NCBI GenBank assembly: GCA_020912385.1
Contig: CP087211.1
Span: 496,001 to 560,000, forward strand
DNA: 64,000 bases
Source of the DNA: Neofusicoccum parvum
Taxonomy: Eukaryota; Ascomycota; Dothideomycetes; Botryosphaeriales; Botryosphaeriaceae
Direction of reading: 5' to 3'
Position numbers and translations under genes: made by a program. Of the stretch, positions 34,204 to 43,870 are shown in pieces. The notes beneath the pieces were generated by a model. That model saw only the letters and a program-made list of their open reading frames with translations, did not search any database and was not told the DNA's origin. Every line of letters starts with the position of its first letter. Positions within the stretch are counted from its first letter, which is position 1.

Positions 34204-35550
34204 CTAGTAGCTGCGCGGTAACTCCAGCACTTTTTCGCTGATGTAGTTCAGAATCATCTCTCGGCTGACTGGAGCAATACGTGGCACCAGGCATTCCCTG
34301 AACCAGCGCTCGACATCGTACTCTGCCGCGTACCCCATTCCTCCATGTGTCAGAACCGCCCTCTCACACGCTGTGAACGCCGCCTCTGCCGCCATGTACT
34401 TGGCACTGTTGGCCGCTACGCCAATGGCGTGCTGCGTAATGGACTCATCCGTCTTGCTCGCATCGTACAACCGCGCTGCGTGGTACGTTGCCAGCTTCGC
34501 GCCCTCGAGCCGCATGTAGGCATCCGCCAGTGGGTGCGCAATACCCTGGTTCATCCCAATCGGCCGTTGAAAGACGACGCGCTCCCTTGCATATTCTGCT
34601 GCTCTGGTTAGCGCCGCGTACCCCAACCCCAACGCCTCGCCAGCCAGTAGACATCTCTCTGCGTTCATCCCATGCAGGATAATCTTAAACCCCTTATTCT
34701 CCTCTCCAATCAGCGTATCCGCCGGGATCTCGTAGTTGTCGAAGAAGACCTCGTTCGCATCTACCGCGCGTCCCCCCATCTTCTGAATCTTCTGCATCTC
34801 CAACCCCGGCGCCTCCCTGTCCAGATCGATACAGAACAAACTCAACCCCTCACTAGGCTTCTTCACCTCCTCCACCGGCGTCGTCCTCGCCAGCAAAATC
34901 ATCTTCCTCGCCACCTGCGCACACGTAATCCAAATCTTCTGCCCGCTCACCCGAAAACTCCCCCCACCCGCACTCCTCCTCGCCACCGTCGCAAGCCGCA
35001 ACGTATCCAGCCCCGCATTCGGCTCCGTCACCCCAAAACACACGCGCCACTCACCCGCCACGACCTTCGGGATCACGGCCCGCAGCATGTCGTCGCTCCC
35101 GAAGCGCGCCAGCGGCTGCGTGGCGTAGACGTTTGCGTGGATGGCCTGGGCGCCGGCCATGCCGGCGCCCGACTCGGCGATCGTCTGCATCATGACCGTC
35201 GCCTCCGACACGCCCAGCCCCGCGCCGCCCAGCGCCTCCGGCAGCGCGACCCCCAGCCACCCGCCGCCCGCCAGCGCCGCGTGGAAGGCGGCCGGGTCGT
35301 CGCCGCTCGCGTCGCGGGCGCGCCAGTAGCTGTTGGGGAACTGCGCGCAGAGCTGCTCGACGCCGTGGCGGACGTCGAGCTGCGAGGGCGTGAGGTTGGT
35401 GGTGTCCATGAGGCGGCGGGGGGTGGTGGTGGAGAAGGGTGCGGGGTGGCGTGGGTGTGTGAGTGGGTGGTGGTGGGGGGTGGAGAGTGCGGGGTTGGTT
35501 GGGCGGAGGAGGCGGAGGGCGGCGGCTGATTTGTGTATTCTTGAGGCCAT
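34204..35550 (-). CDS. Acyl-CoA dehydrogenase, probably mitochondrial
   Basis: This intron-free gene encodes 448 residues. The first 45 are rich in R, S, T and P without acids (MASRIHKSAAALRLLRP), like a mitochondrial presequence. A second ATG at 35409 would give a cytosolic form. The dehydrogenase body shows GWLGVALPEALGGAG, the FAD loop FGVTEPNAGLDT, VSGQKIWITCA, and VFFDNYEIPADTLIGEENKGF. The C-terminal domain has RPIGMNQGIAHPLADA and THGGMGYAAEYDVERWF. The ending RIAPVSREMILNYI replaces the YEGT block that carries the catalytic glutamate in many short- and medium-chain members, so substrate class and base are uncertain. It is divergent from a 2-oxo acid dehydrogenase E2. A shared role, with the E1/E2 product as substrate, is inference. 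Confidence 0.9.
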   Translation of the reverse strand: MASRIHKSAAALRLLRPTNPALSTPHHHPLTHPRHPAPFSTTTPRRLMDTTNLTPSQLDVRHGVEQLCAQFPNSYWRARDASGDDPAAFHAALAGGGWLGVALPEALGGAGLGVSEATVMMQTIAESGAGMAGAQAIHANVYATQPLARFGSDDMLRAVIPKVVAGEWRVCFGVTEPNAGLDTLRLATVARRSAGGGSFRVSGQKIWITCAQVARKMILLARTTPVEEVKKPSEGLSLFCIDLDREAPGLEMQKIQKMGGRAVDANEVFFDNYEIPADTLIGEENKGFKIILHGMNAERCLLAGEALGLGYAALTRAAEYARERVVFQRPIGMNQGIAHPLADAYMRLEGAKLATYHAARLYDASKTDESITQHAIGVAANSAKYMAAEAAFTACERAVLTHGGMGYAAEYDVERWFRECLVPRIAPVSREMILNYISEKVLELPRSY

Positions 35551-36365
35551 TGTGGATGATTTTGAGAATTGGGACGCTGAAGAGATAGAGGAGAAAAGGA
35601 GAGCTGGATGTTAAGTATGAGGAGTTTAATCTGTAGTTGAAGATGTTATGCAGCAGGGCAGGTCGAGCTATGTCATAGGCGTGGTCCCAGGGATCGGCAG
35701 GGATCATATTGCCGACTGGACTGGCATGTAGCCGACTCCCAGGTGGCGCAAGCATCCTCCGCGCCGTGGATGCGGGGAACTCTCGGCCTCGACGCAAGAT
35801 GGCCGTGAAGCTACTAGTGTTCACCCTGGAGTTCACTCCATTAACCTCCTACAGATCGACAGTGCTTGGACCTGTCTACTGGCTGCGTTTCATGCCCTGA
35901 AGTTCGGCTTCTTGGAAGCCTCGACAAGATGGGCCGAGCACCGCTTGACATTCAAGACGTACCTCTCATCCATCTCTTAAGCCGAGACTGCATGGTATGC
36001 CACTGACCAAAGCATAGTTTCGATGATTGAATTCTTTGATTGCCCAATCCTTGAACCTTTGCATGGATCCGTGCAACAGACATCGGCCACTGCACTCCGC
36101 GCCTCCCTCTCGCCAACGCCAAGAAAATGGTCAGCATCTCATCGGCGTCCTGCTCACACGCCGAACGACAATCCAACGCATGCTCTCACAACCCCCCGAC
36201 AGCCGTCACAAGCGCAAGCAACCTCGGCCATGCTCAACGGGGAACAAAGCCGCGCACACCGGGCACGCAGGCAACGCCGCCGAGACAAGCACCCACCTTC
36301 TCGCCACTTAGCACGCAACCCCAGCCGCCCTCTCCCTCCACACCAACCGCCAGCTCAGCACCGCA
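35551..36365. promoter_or_regulatory. Divergent intergenic region, acyl-CoA dehydrogenase and E2
   Basis: The two start codons diverge over 815 bases, so the genes may be co-regulated. A perfect inverted repeat lies at 35906-35920. A C-rich tract precedes the E2 start. Confidence 0.6.
35906..35920. promoter_or_regulatory. Inverted repeat GGCTTC-TTG-GAAGCC
   Basis: Six-base arms with a three-base spacer lie inside the divergent promoter. This could be a dimer binding site. No known motif is claimed. Confidence 0.35.
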
Positions 36366-37893
36366 ATGAATCGACCGCGGCCCCTTCATGTCCCGATATT
36401 CTTTTCGACCGCTCCCGCACTGAGGCATGCCGCCTCATCCCGCGCCCGGCTCCCCCTAACATCGCCTCTGTCCTCCTCGCCGGCTCTCACGTCCCGTGTC
36501 CATCGATCATGGCCGCTTCTTCCGCCGCCAACGCTGCGACGCTGCTTCAGCGCTTCGTCTGTTCTTCTCGGGTCCATGGTCGTGAAGGTTCCGCAGATGG
36601 CGGAGTCGATTGCGGAGGGGACGGTGGCGGCGCTGTTGAAGGGGGTTGGGGACCGTGTTGAGATGGACGAGGAGGTGGTGAGTATCGAGACGGACAAGAT
36701 CGACGTGGCTGTGAACGCGCCGGAGGGAGGTGTTGTGGTGGAGGTGTTTGTGGGGGAGGGAGATGTGGTGCGCGTGGGGCAGGACGTCGTGAGGATCGAC
36801 ACGGCGGCTGAAGCAGCAAGTGACAGTGATGGTGGTGGTAAGAAAGCGGTGCAGACACAACCGCAGAAAGCGGAGGAGCCGCAACCACAGAAGTCCGAGC
36901 AGAAGACAGAGCCACCGCCATCCCACAGCCAGGCTCCAGCCGCAGCACCCAAACCCACACCTCCCCCGGTGCCCGCACCTCCACACGTCCCCGCCGCGCC
37001 TCCGTCTAACAAGCCCAGCCGCAACGAGACCAGAGTACCCGCCCGCCCGCGCACCCCTCCCCCCTAAACAACCGACCCGCTGACGCCCACCCCCCACAGG
37101 TCCCCCTATCCCGCATGCGCACGCGCATCGCGCAGCGCCTCAAAGAATCCCAGAACCGCGCCGCGTCGCTCACGACCTTCAACGACGTCGACATGTCGGC
37201 GCTGCTGGCGCTGCGGGCGACGCACCGCGCGGCGGTGCTCGAGAAGCGCGGCGCGCGGCTGGGCCTGATGGGCGCGTTCGCGAAGGCGGCGGCGTTGGCG
37301 CTGCGCGACGTGCCGGCCGTGAACGCCGCGATCGAGGGCGACGCGGTCGTGTGGCGCGACTACGTGGACGTCAGCGTCGCGGTGAGCACGCCCAAGGGCC
37401 TGGTCACACCGGTGCTGAGGGGCTGCGAGCGGCGGGGGTTGGTGCAGATGGAGGAGGGGATTGCGGCGTTGGCGGAGAAGGTGGGTTGATGTCTGGGTGT
37501 GCCTGGGTTCGCGGCTGACGGTGTGGGTGCGGGTAGGCGCGCGCGAATAAGATCACGATGGAGGACCTGGCCGGGGGGAACTTCACGATCAGCAATGGTG
37601 GCGTTTTTGGGTCCTTGTTCGGGACGCCGATTATCAACTTGCCGCAGACTGCCGTGTTGGGGCTGCATGGGATCAAGGACAGGCCGGTCGTGGTGGATGG
37701 CAAGGTTGAGATTCGGCCGGTGAGTTCTTTCGCCGGGTGGTGATGCGGATGGTCGGCTGCTGACTCTTTGTGCCAGATGATGTATCTCGCTCTGACATAC
37801 GATCACCGTTTGGTGGATGGGAGGGAAGCGGCGACATTCTTGGTTGCGGTCAAGAAGTATATTGAAGATCCGGCAAGCATGCTACTTGAATGA
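36366..37893 (+). CDS. 2-oxo acid dehydrogenase E2 (dihydrolipoyl succinyltransferase type)
   Basis: Exons 36366-37034, 37100-37480, 37537-37719 and 37777-37893 give 449 residues. An Arg/Ser-rich N-terminus of about 70 residues fits mitochondrial import. The lipoyl domain starts [15 protein letters not shown] and carries the lipoylated lysine in ETDKI (K111). A linker rich in P, A, Q and K follows, with no peripheral subunit-binding domain, as known for eukaryotic 2-oxoglutarate E2. The catalytic domain starts [14 protein letters not shown], has [19 protein letters not shown] and ends with the active-site block DHRLVDG (H421, D425). The type is therefore KGD2-like. The lipoyl domain and linker look more diverged than the recalled housekeeping enzyme, and the gene sits beside an E1 gene, so a second, specialised copy is likely. 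Confidence 0.9.
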
Positions 37894-38439
37894 ACAACGC
37901 CTTTGATCTCAGAGCCTGCGAGACAAAAATTAAAATCAAACGCAATCTACCACCATCGTTGAAAAGCATGATATATATATTTGATCCCACTTTGCAATGC
38001 TCATGCTGAACGTCTCTGGAAGCCGGGGGGGTCCTCTGTATGCACTCCAGGAATGGCACTTCAAAATTAATTTCCCTGGAGATGGAGTCGAAGCAATTGC
38101 CGATGCGACATTTGCCCCAAGATCTCATTCAGCTTGCAGCTCTGACACGTGTACGTTCAGTAACCTCTAACAGCCAGTGCCACGTAAACTCTGCTGCATC
38201 GGCCCTCTTCCCCGGCGGGTTGTTGGGTGTACCGTCCGGTGTCTTTTCTCGGTGCCGGCGACTCAACACCGAGCGGCTAACCAGCCATCACTCCGCAGTG
38301 TCCCGTAGCCGAGCAGCGCAGGACCTTGGCTTCCCTCAGCTCCTTTTTGTTTCCGAGTTGCCCCCGTGTGCGATCGTAATGATCTTGCAGCCGCGTTGAG
38401 AAACACTTCCTACTGAGTTTACACCCATTGCCTTGCACC
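37894..38439. other. Intergenic region between E2 and E1 genes
   Basis: 546 bases separate the E2 stop from the E1 start, both plus strand. This leaves room for an independent E1 promoter. Apart from a short AT run near 37970, nothing stands out. Confidence 0.6.
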
Positions 38440-41400
38440 ATGTTCCGGTTAAGCCGACAGGCCAAAAGAAGTAAGGCCTCTGTCAAATGCTTTCCGCCGC
38501 ACAATCTCAACAATGTTACCTCCACGCCCTCTCGAACCCCTTTGGCTACTGTTCACTCTCGTTCAATACAGCGGAGGAACCAAGCAACCGCAGCTGGTGC
38601 CGCCGCTCCAAATTCCTATGTAAGATTTCTCGCTCTCGCATGTTCGTTGATGTGTCTTCCATTAATCGTGTATGCATTCAGAGCAAGCCCTGTACCCCTT
38701 CGCAGTATCGTAATGCCAGCTACGTTGCTCAGGTCTATACTGCCTGGAGAGCGTCCCCTCAAGCAGTCCATGAATCGTGGCAGGCATACTTTGAACACTT
38801 GGAGGATGGATTGAGACTGATTCATGGTGCACCCAACCCCTCACCTACTCCTCCGGCCCCAACTCCTGCCCAGACGGCCGAGCCCACAACCCTTCGCGCC
38901 AGCCGAGTCATGAACTCGGACGTTTCCAAGATCCTCAAAGTCCAGCAAATGGTGCACGCATACCAATCACTCGGCCATCTAAAGGCCAAGGTCAATCCAC
39001 TAAACCTGCAAGGAAGTGGTATCGCGTCAAAAATCCCAGCGGAACTAGAGCTCAGTCACTACGGATTCACTGATGCAGACCTCGACTGTAGTTTCCCACT
39101 TGATGGAACCAGCTTGCCCAACTTCGCCCATGGTCGCCAGTCAATCACACTGCGAGAAATTGTTTCCAAGCTTGAAGAGTCGTATTGTGGCTCGGTTGGT
39201 GTGGAGTACACCCACATCCCGGACCGCGAGAAGCAGGAGTGGATCCGCAGTCGCCTTGAAGTTCCCCAGCCTGCTCGCTTCTCGTCGGAGGAGAAAAAGG
39301 AGCTCTTGCGCGGTCTTGCATCTGCCTCGAGCTTTGAGAAATTCATTGCAACCAAATATCCAGTCGAGAAGCGCTATGGCCTGGACGGTGGAGAGAGCTT
39401 GGTGCCCGGTATGAAGGCGCTGGTCAACCGTTGCGTGGAGCACGGCGCAAAGGACGTGATTGTCGGTTCTCAACACCGAGGGAGGTTGAATGTCATGAGC
39501 AACGTTATGGGACTGCCCAATGAGCTGGTTTTCCAGAGGTTCGCCGGAGACATGTCCCTCATCGAGGGGCAGACTGGAGATGTCAAGTACCACCTGGGAA
39601 TCGACAATCAGCTTGTCACGCCCTCCGGGAAAGAGTTCAACGTTTCATTCCTGCCGAATCCCTCTCACTTGGAAGCGGAAGACCCGGTGGCTGTGGGTAA
39701 GACCAGGGCCATTCAAGAAAGCCACGGCAACAACCTGGATGAAGCCGTATGCATAAACATCCATGGTGATGCAGCAATCGCCGGCCAAGGTATTGTGTAC
39801 GAGACACTGACTCTTTCCAACCTGTCCAATTATTCTGTTGGCGGCGTCATCCACGTTACGGTCAACAACCAGGTCGGCTTCACCACCGATCCTCAGGACT
39901 CCCGATCCACGCATTACTGCACTGATATCGCAAAGACTTTCAACGCTCCCATCTTCCATGTGAATGGCGCCGACCCCGAAGCCGTTGCCTTCATTTTCCA
40001 ACTCGCCGCAGACTGGCGAGCCACATTCCACACGGACTGCTTCATCGATCTCGTTTGCTACCGGAAATTCGGCCACAATGAAATGGACCAACCCGCGTAC
40101 ACTAACCCGGCCCTCTACGACGTGATTGGCAGACAGCCTCCGGTGCTTGACCAATACGCAGAAAAGCTGCTTTCCGAGAAAGTCGTCTCTGAGCAGGACA
40201 TTTCCGACATCAAGCGGCGGATCTGGGACGACCTCAGCGCCAGCTTCGAAGCCAGCAAGACCTACGAACCCCCAGGAAATGTCCTCTACCCCCACCTCTA
40301 CTGGTCCTCTCTCCCCTCCCCCACCGCCCTCACCACCACAACCCTCCCCACCCCCCGCACCTCCGTCCCCGCCTCCACCATCCACACCATCGCCTCCAAG
40401 CTCGCCTCCCTCCCCTCCCCCACCTTCACCCTCCACCCCAACCTCTCCCGCATCCTCGCCACCCGCCAAAAGACGCTCACAGACGGCACGCACATTGACT
40501 TCCCCACCGCCGAAGCCCTCGCCTTCAGCACGCTCCTCCTCGCCGGCCACCCCATCCGGCTCTCGGGCCAAGACGCCGCGCGCGGCACCTTCTCGCAGCG
40601 GCACGCGGTCCTGCACAACCAGACGCCCTCCGCCCCGCGCACCTGGACGCCGCTCGCGCACCTCTCCGCGGCCCAAGCGCGCTTCGCGGCGGCCAACAGC
40701 CCGCTCAGCGAGGCGGGCGCGCTGGGGTTCGAGTACGGGTACAGCCTGGGGGCGCCGGGCGCGCTGGTGGTGTGGGAGGCGCAGTTCGGCGACTTCGCCA
40801 ACGGCGCGCAGGTGCTGGTCGACAACTTCGTGGCTGCCGGCGAGGCCAAGTGGTGCCAGAGGAGCGGGGTGGTGCTGGGCTTGCCGCATGGGTTCGATGG
40901 GCAGGGGCCGGAGCACTCGAGCGCGCGGTTGGAGAGGTTTTTGCTGCTGTGTGATGAGGGGGCCGGGGAGTTTTTGGGTGGGGAGAGGGCGGGGAGGGCG
41001 GAGCAGGTGGGGAATATGGGGGTGGTGGTGTTGACGGAGCCGGCGAATTTGTTTCATGTGTTGAGGAGGCAGGTTTTGAGGGGGTTTAGGAAGCGTGAGT
41101 TGTGTTCGGAGGGGTTGTGGGGAGATGAGGATGCTAACTGTGTTTGCAGCTCTGGTTGTGTTCTTCTCCAAATCCCTGCTGAGGCATCCGCTTGCGAGGT
41201 CGAAGATCGAGGACTTCACAGGTGAGTCTGGATTTAAGCACGTCATTTCTGATCCCGAGCATGGCAAGGGCATTGCGGAACCAGAAGGCATCGAGCGCGT
41301 GGTTCTTTGCTCGGGCCAGGTCTACGCAGCGCTTCACAAGTCCCGCGAGGCGAATGGGGTCAGGAACGTTGCGATTACCCGCATCGAGCAGTTGAACCCT

Positions 41401-41667
41401 TTCCCGTGGGTCCAGGTCAAGGAGAATTTGGATCTGTACCCTAACGCGAAGAGCATCATTTGGTGTCAGGAGGAGCCTTTCAACGGCGGTGCGTGGCAGC
41501 ACATCCAGCCAAGGATCGAAACTGTTTTGAAGGAGACTGAAAACCACCGGGAGAAAAGGATTGGATACGCTGGACGTGGTCCGTATGCTGGAGTGGCTAC
41601 TGGATCAAAAAACGTACATGTTGCGGAGGAGCAGATGCTTCTTAACAAGGCGCTGGGACTTGCATAA
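38440..41667 (+). CDS. 2-oxoglutarate-dehydrogenase-like E1 component
   Basis: Exons 38440-38619, 38682-41094 and 41150-41667 give 1036 residues, the usual length of KGD1/OGDH. The start at 38440 (MFRLSRQAKRSKAS) gives a basic mitochondrial leader. The N-terminal OGDH segment (YVAQVYTAWRASPQAVHES), the ThDP-binding GDAAIAGQG...NNQVGFTTD (about residues 422-458) and the transketolase part (RLSGQDAARGTFSQRHAV) are intact. The C-terminus has FFSKSLLRHP and EEPFNGGAW. Differences from the recalled housekeeping enzyme lie at the active site: RYGLDGGE with Tyr292 where OGDH has Phe, and GSQHRGR (322-328) in place of GMPHRGR. It would decarboxylate a 2-oxo acid and pass the acyl group to the E2 next door. 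Substrates could be 2-oxoglutarate, 2-oxoadipate or another acid. Confidence 0.9.
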
Positions 41668-42199
41668 TCTTTGTTATGGATGAAAGGATAGAAAATAGTT
41701 CTCGTTATCTACACCTGCAAATTCTGCCCTTCCCACCGAACTGGCAAGGAAGCTCGGTGCATATCATGCTGATTTTACTCACTCTTGCCTGCCAGAAATT
41801 CGTATCTTTCGGTAGAGTGTGCCCAGGAGGAGTTCCGGGACCAATTCTGCGGGTGGAGGAAATGAGTCGCTCATGTTATTGATCCAGAACGCTCCAGTGC
41901 GGGGGATTCACATTTCCATGTGACGTAGTGACGCCCCACGGAGAGAGGTGTTGCTCGGCTCGACGGGCAGCCTACCCGCACCGAGGTTTGTAACACACCC
42001 AATGATGTTGCCTGAACCCCAGCGGCACAGTATTACGGCGCAGGCGGCGTGGGCAATGTCTCAACCTCCGATCGACTCCCCGGTCTGCCGTAGACAAATC
42101 CTGTACACAAGCAACTAGAACTGACTGCTGCAACAGTTCATACCATTAAATGTTCCTGGAGAGAGTTCCGATAAATCCTCACCCTTTTCATTGTCCAAG
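41668..42199. other. Intergenic region
   Basis: 532 bases lie between the E1 gene and the short-chain dehydrogenase. No gene is seen. Confidence 0.6.
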
Positions 42200-43252
42200 A
42201 TGCCTCTTGTTGCACGTACGAACTTTCCCTCCACTGATCTCCTCTCTCGCAACATGCCGCTACAGAGGTTTGGCAACAAAGTCGCCATTGTGACGGGGGC
42301 CTCGCAAGGCATTGGCCGCGAGATAGCCCGTCAGTTCTCGATGGAAGGCGCCGCTGTTGTGTGCGCTGACTTACAACCCACTGGCGCCGACCCTGGCCCA
42401 CCCACTCATGAGCTGATTCGAGAGGTCGGCGGCAAGGCAATTTTCGTTCAGACAGATGTCAGCAAGGCTGTTGATGTGGAAGCCTTAGTCGAAAGGACTG
42501 TGACCGAGTTCGGCCGCCTTGATGTGTAAGGCAACACCTCGCATGCAACTCTGACGGACTGGAGCCCGCTAATACAATGAACCATTAGCATGGTAAACAA
42601 TGCAGGCATCTGTACTGAGGCCAAGGAGCCCATGCCTATTGACAAGAGCAGCGAGGAACTTCTGGACCGCCACCTGCGGGTGAACACCAAGAGCGCGTGG
42701 CTCGGCTGCAAGTACGCTGTACGGCAGATGAAGAAGCAGGATCCCTGTCCAGACAGCGACCTGCGCGGTCAAATTGTCAATATCTCGTCCGTTGTCGCCT
42801 ATATCGGACTTCCCGGTCTTTGTTAGTAGCTTCGTCCCTTCCGTTTAGTTTCAGATACTTTACATTAACGCTCTGCTCGCCAGCCAACTACGCCACGTCC
42901 AAAGGCGCCGTAGCCGCGCTGACCAAAACGATCGCCATGGAAACTTCCAAATTGGCCATCACATGCAACGCCATCTGTCCCGGATGTAAGTTCAGCTGCT
43001 GCAATTTTATTATCACTGGTTCAAGCTCGCTAATCATGGCTGTTCTCTATAGTCACGCAGACGCCCATGCTGGACGATGCGCTTGGAGGCGCCCTTAAAG
43101 CCGCACGCGAAACCGTCCAAGCGGGCATTCCGCTCCAACGATTTGGTAGGGCCATTGATCAAGCTCGGACCGTGCTCTTCTACGCGAGCCGTGATGCTGC
43201 TTGGATTACTGGCACCACTTTGGCAGTTGATGGCGGCATCACTGCTCAATGA
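42200..43252 (+). CDS. Short-chain dehydrogenase/reductase (classical SDR)
   Basis: Exons 42200-42525, 42589-42821, 42884-42985 and 43053-43252 give 286 residues. The NAD(P)-binding motif TGASQGIG is at residues 32-39. NNAG, the INISSV-like strand (QIVNISSVVAY) and the catalytic pair YxxxK (Y189, K193 in NYATSK) are intact, as is the late CNAICPGF. The end reads WITGTTLAVDGGITAQ, standard for this family. The acidic residue after strand 2 (CADLQ) favours NAD over NADP, by general family rule. There is no targeting peptide, so it is probably cytosolic or peroxisomal. It follows the E1 gene in the same direction and could oxidise a hydroxyacyl or alcohol intermediate of the same pathway, which is inference. 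Confidence 0.92.
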
Positions 43253-43870
43253 AACCTGAGCATGAATTATACGCAACGCGCCGTTCCACTCATTCAACTT
43301 TCCCATGCAATAGCTTAGCCTATAATCAATAATCGAACTTCCTTTCGGACCAAGTTTGCCTCTTCGAACACCATCACCATTTTTCTCCTTCCAAACCACC
43401 ATGACACCCCACAACCCAACAAAACTTCTATCACAGGCTAGCAATGAATCACCTTACTATTCACTTAAGCCACAAGTCCTCTCCTCGAGAAGATCTTCTA
43501 CCTTGCAGTACCTGGCACGCAGCGACAGCCGCTGTCACAAGCAAGAACAGCGCAAAAGTCGCGCCTTTCTCGAGCTGTCAAATTGTGAAGATAGCAGGGT
43601 GAGGAGGAAGACTGTATGCTCGAGATGGCAGGCTAAGTCAGAGGTACCTAATCGAAATACTGCTTATCCTAGCGTAATGAGTGCTGTGGCCTTCCCCTCC
43701 TTTTACTTCTCCACGTTACCCATCTCTTGATATTCACACCGGGTTCATCCCGCAAAAGCCAGCTGCGCGCTGAGATTCCACGGAATAAAATTCTTTCCAA
43801 GAAAGATACCATTGGTCCATTAATGATCTCATTTGTCATCTCAACACGATAGCTATATCTGAAACGGACC
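43253..43870. other. Intergenic region, convergent gene ends
   Basis: This lies between the 3' ends of the SDR and the pectinesterase. No gene is seen. Confidence 0.6.

Noticed and set aside
39645..41291. Minus-strand frame of 548 codons opposite the E1 gene
   Set aside because: It is an antisense shadow. The plus strand carries a complete E1 with cofactor motifs.
36366..41667. Reading E1 and E2 as ordinary housekeeping Krebs-cycle genes
   Set aside because: Not excluded, but linkage and active-site differences make a specialised second set more likely. A genome-wide copy count would decide.
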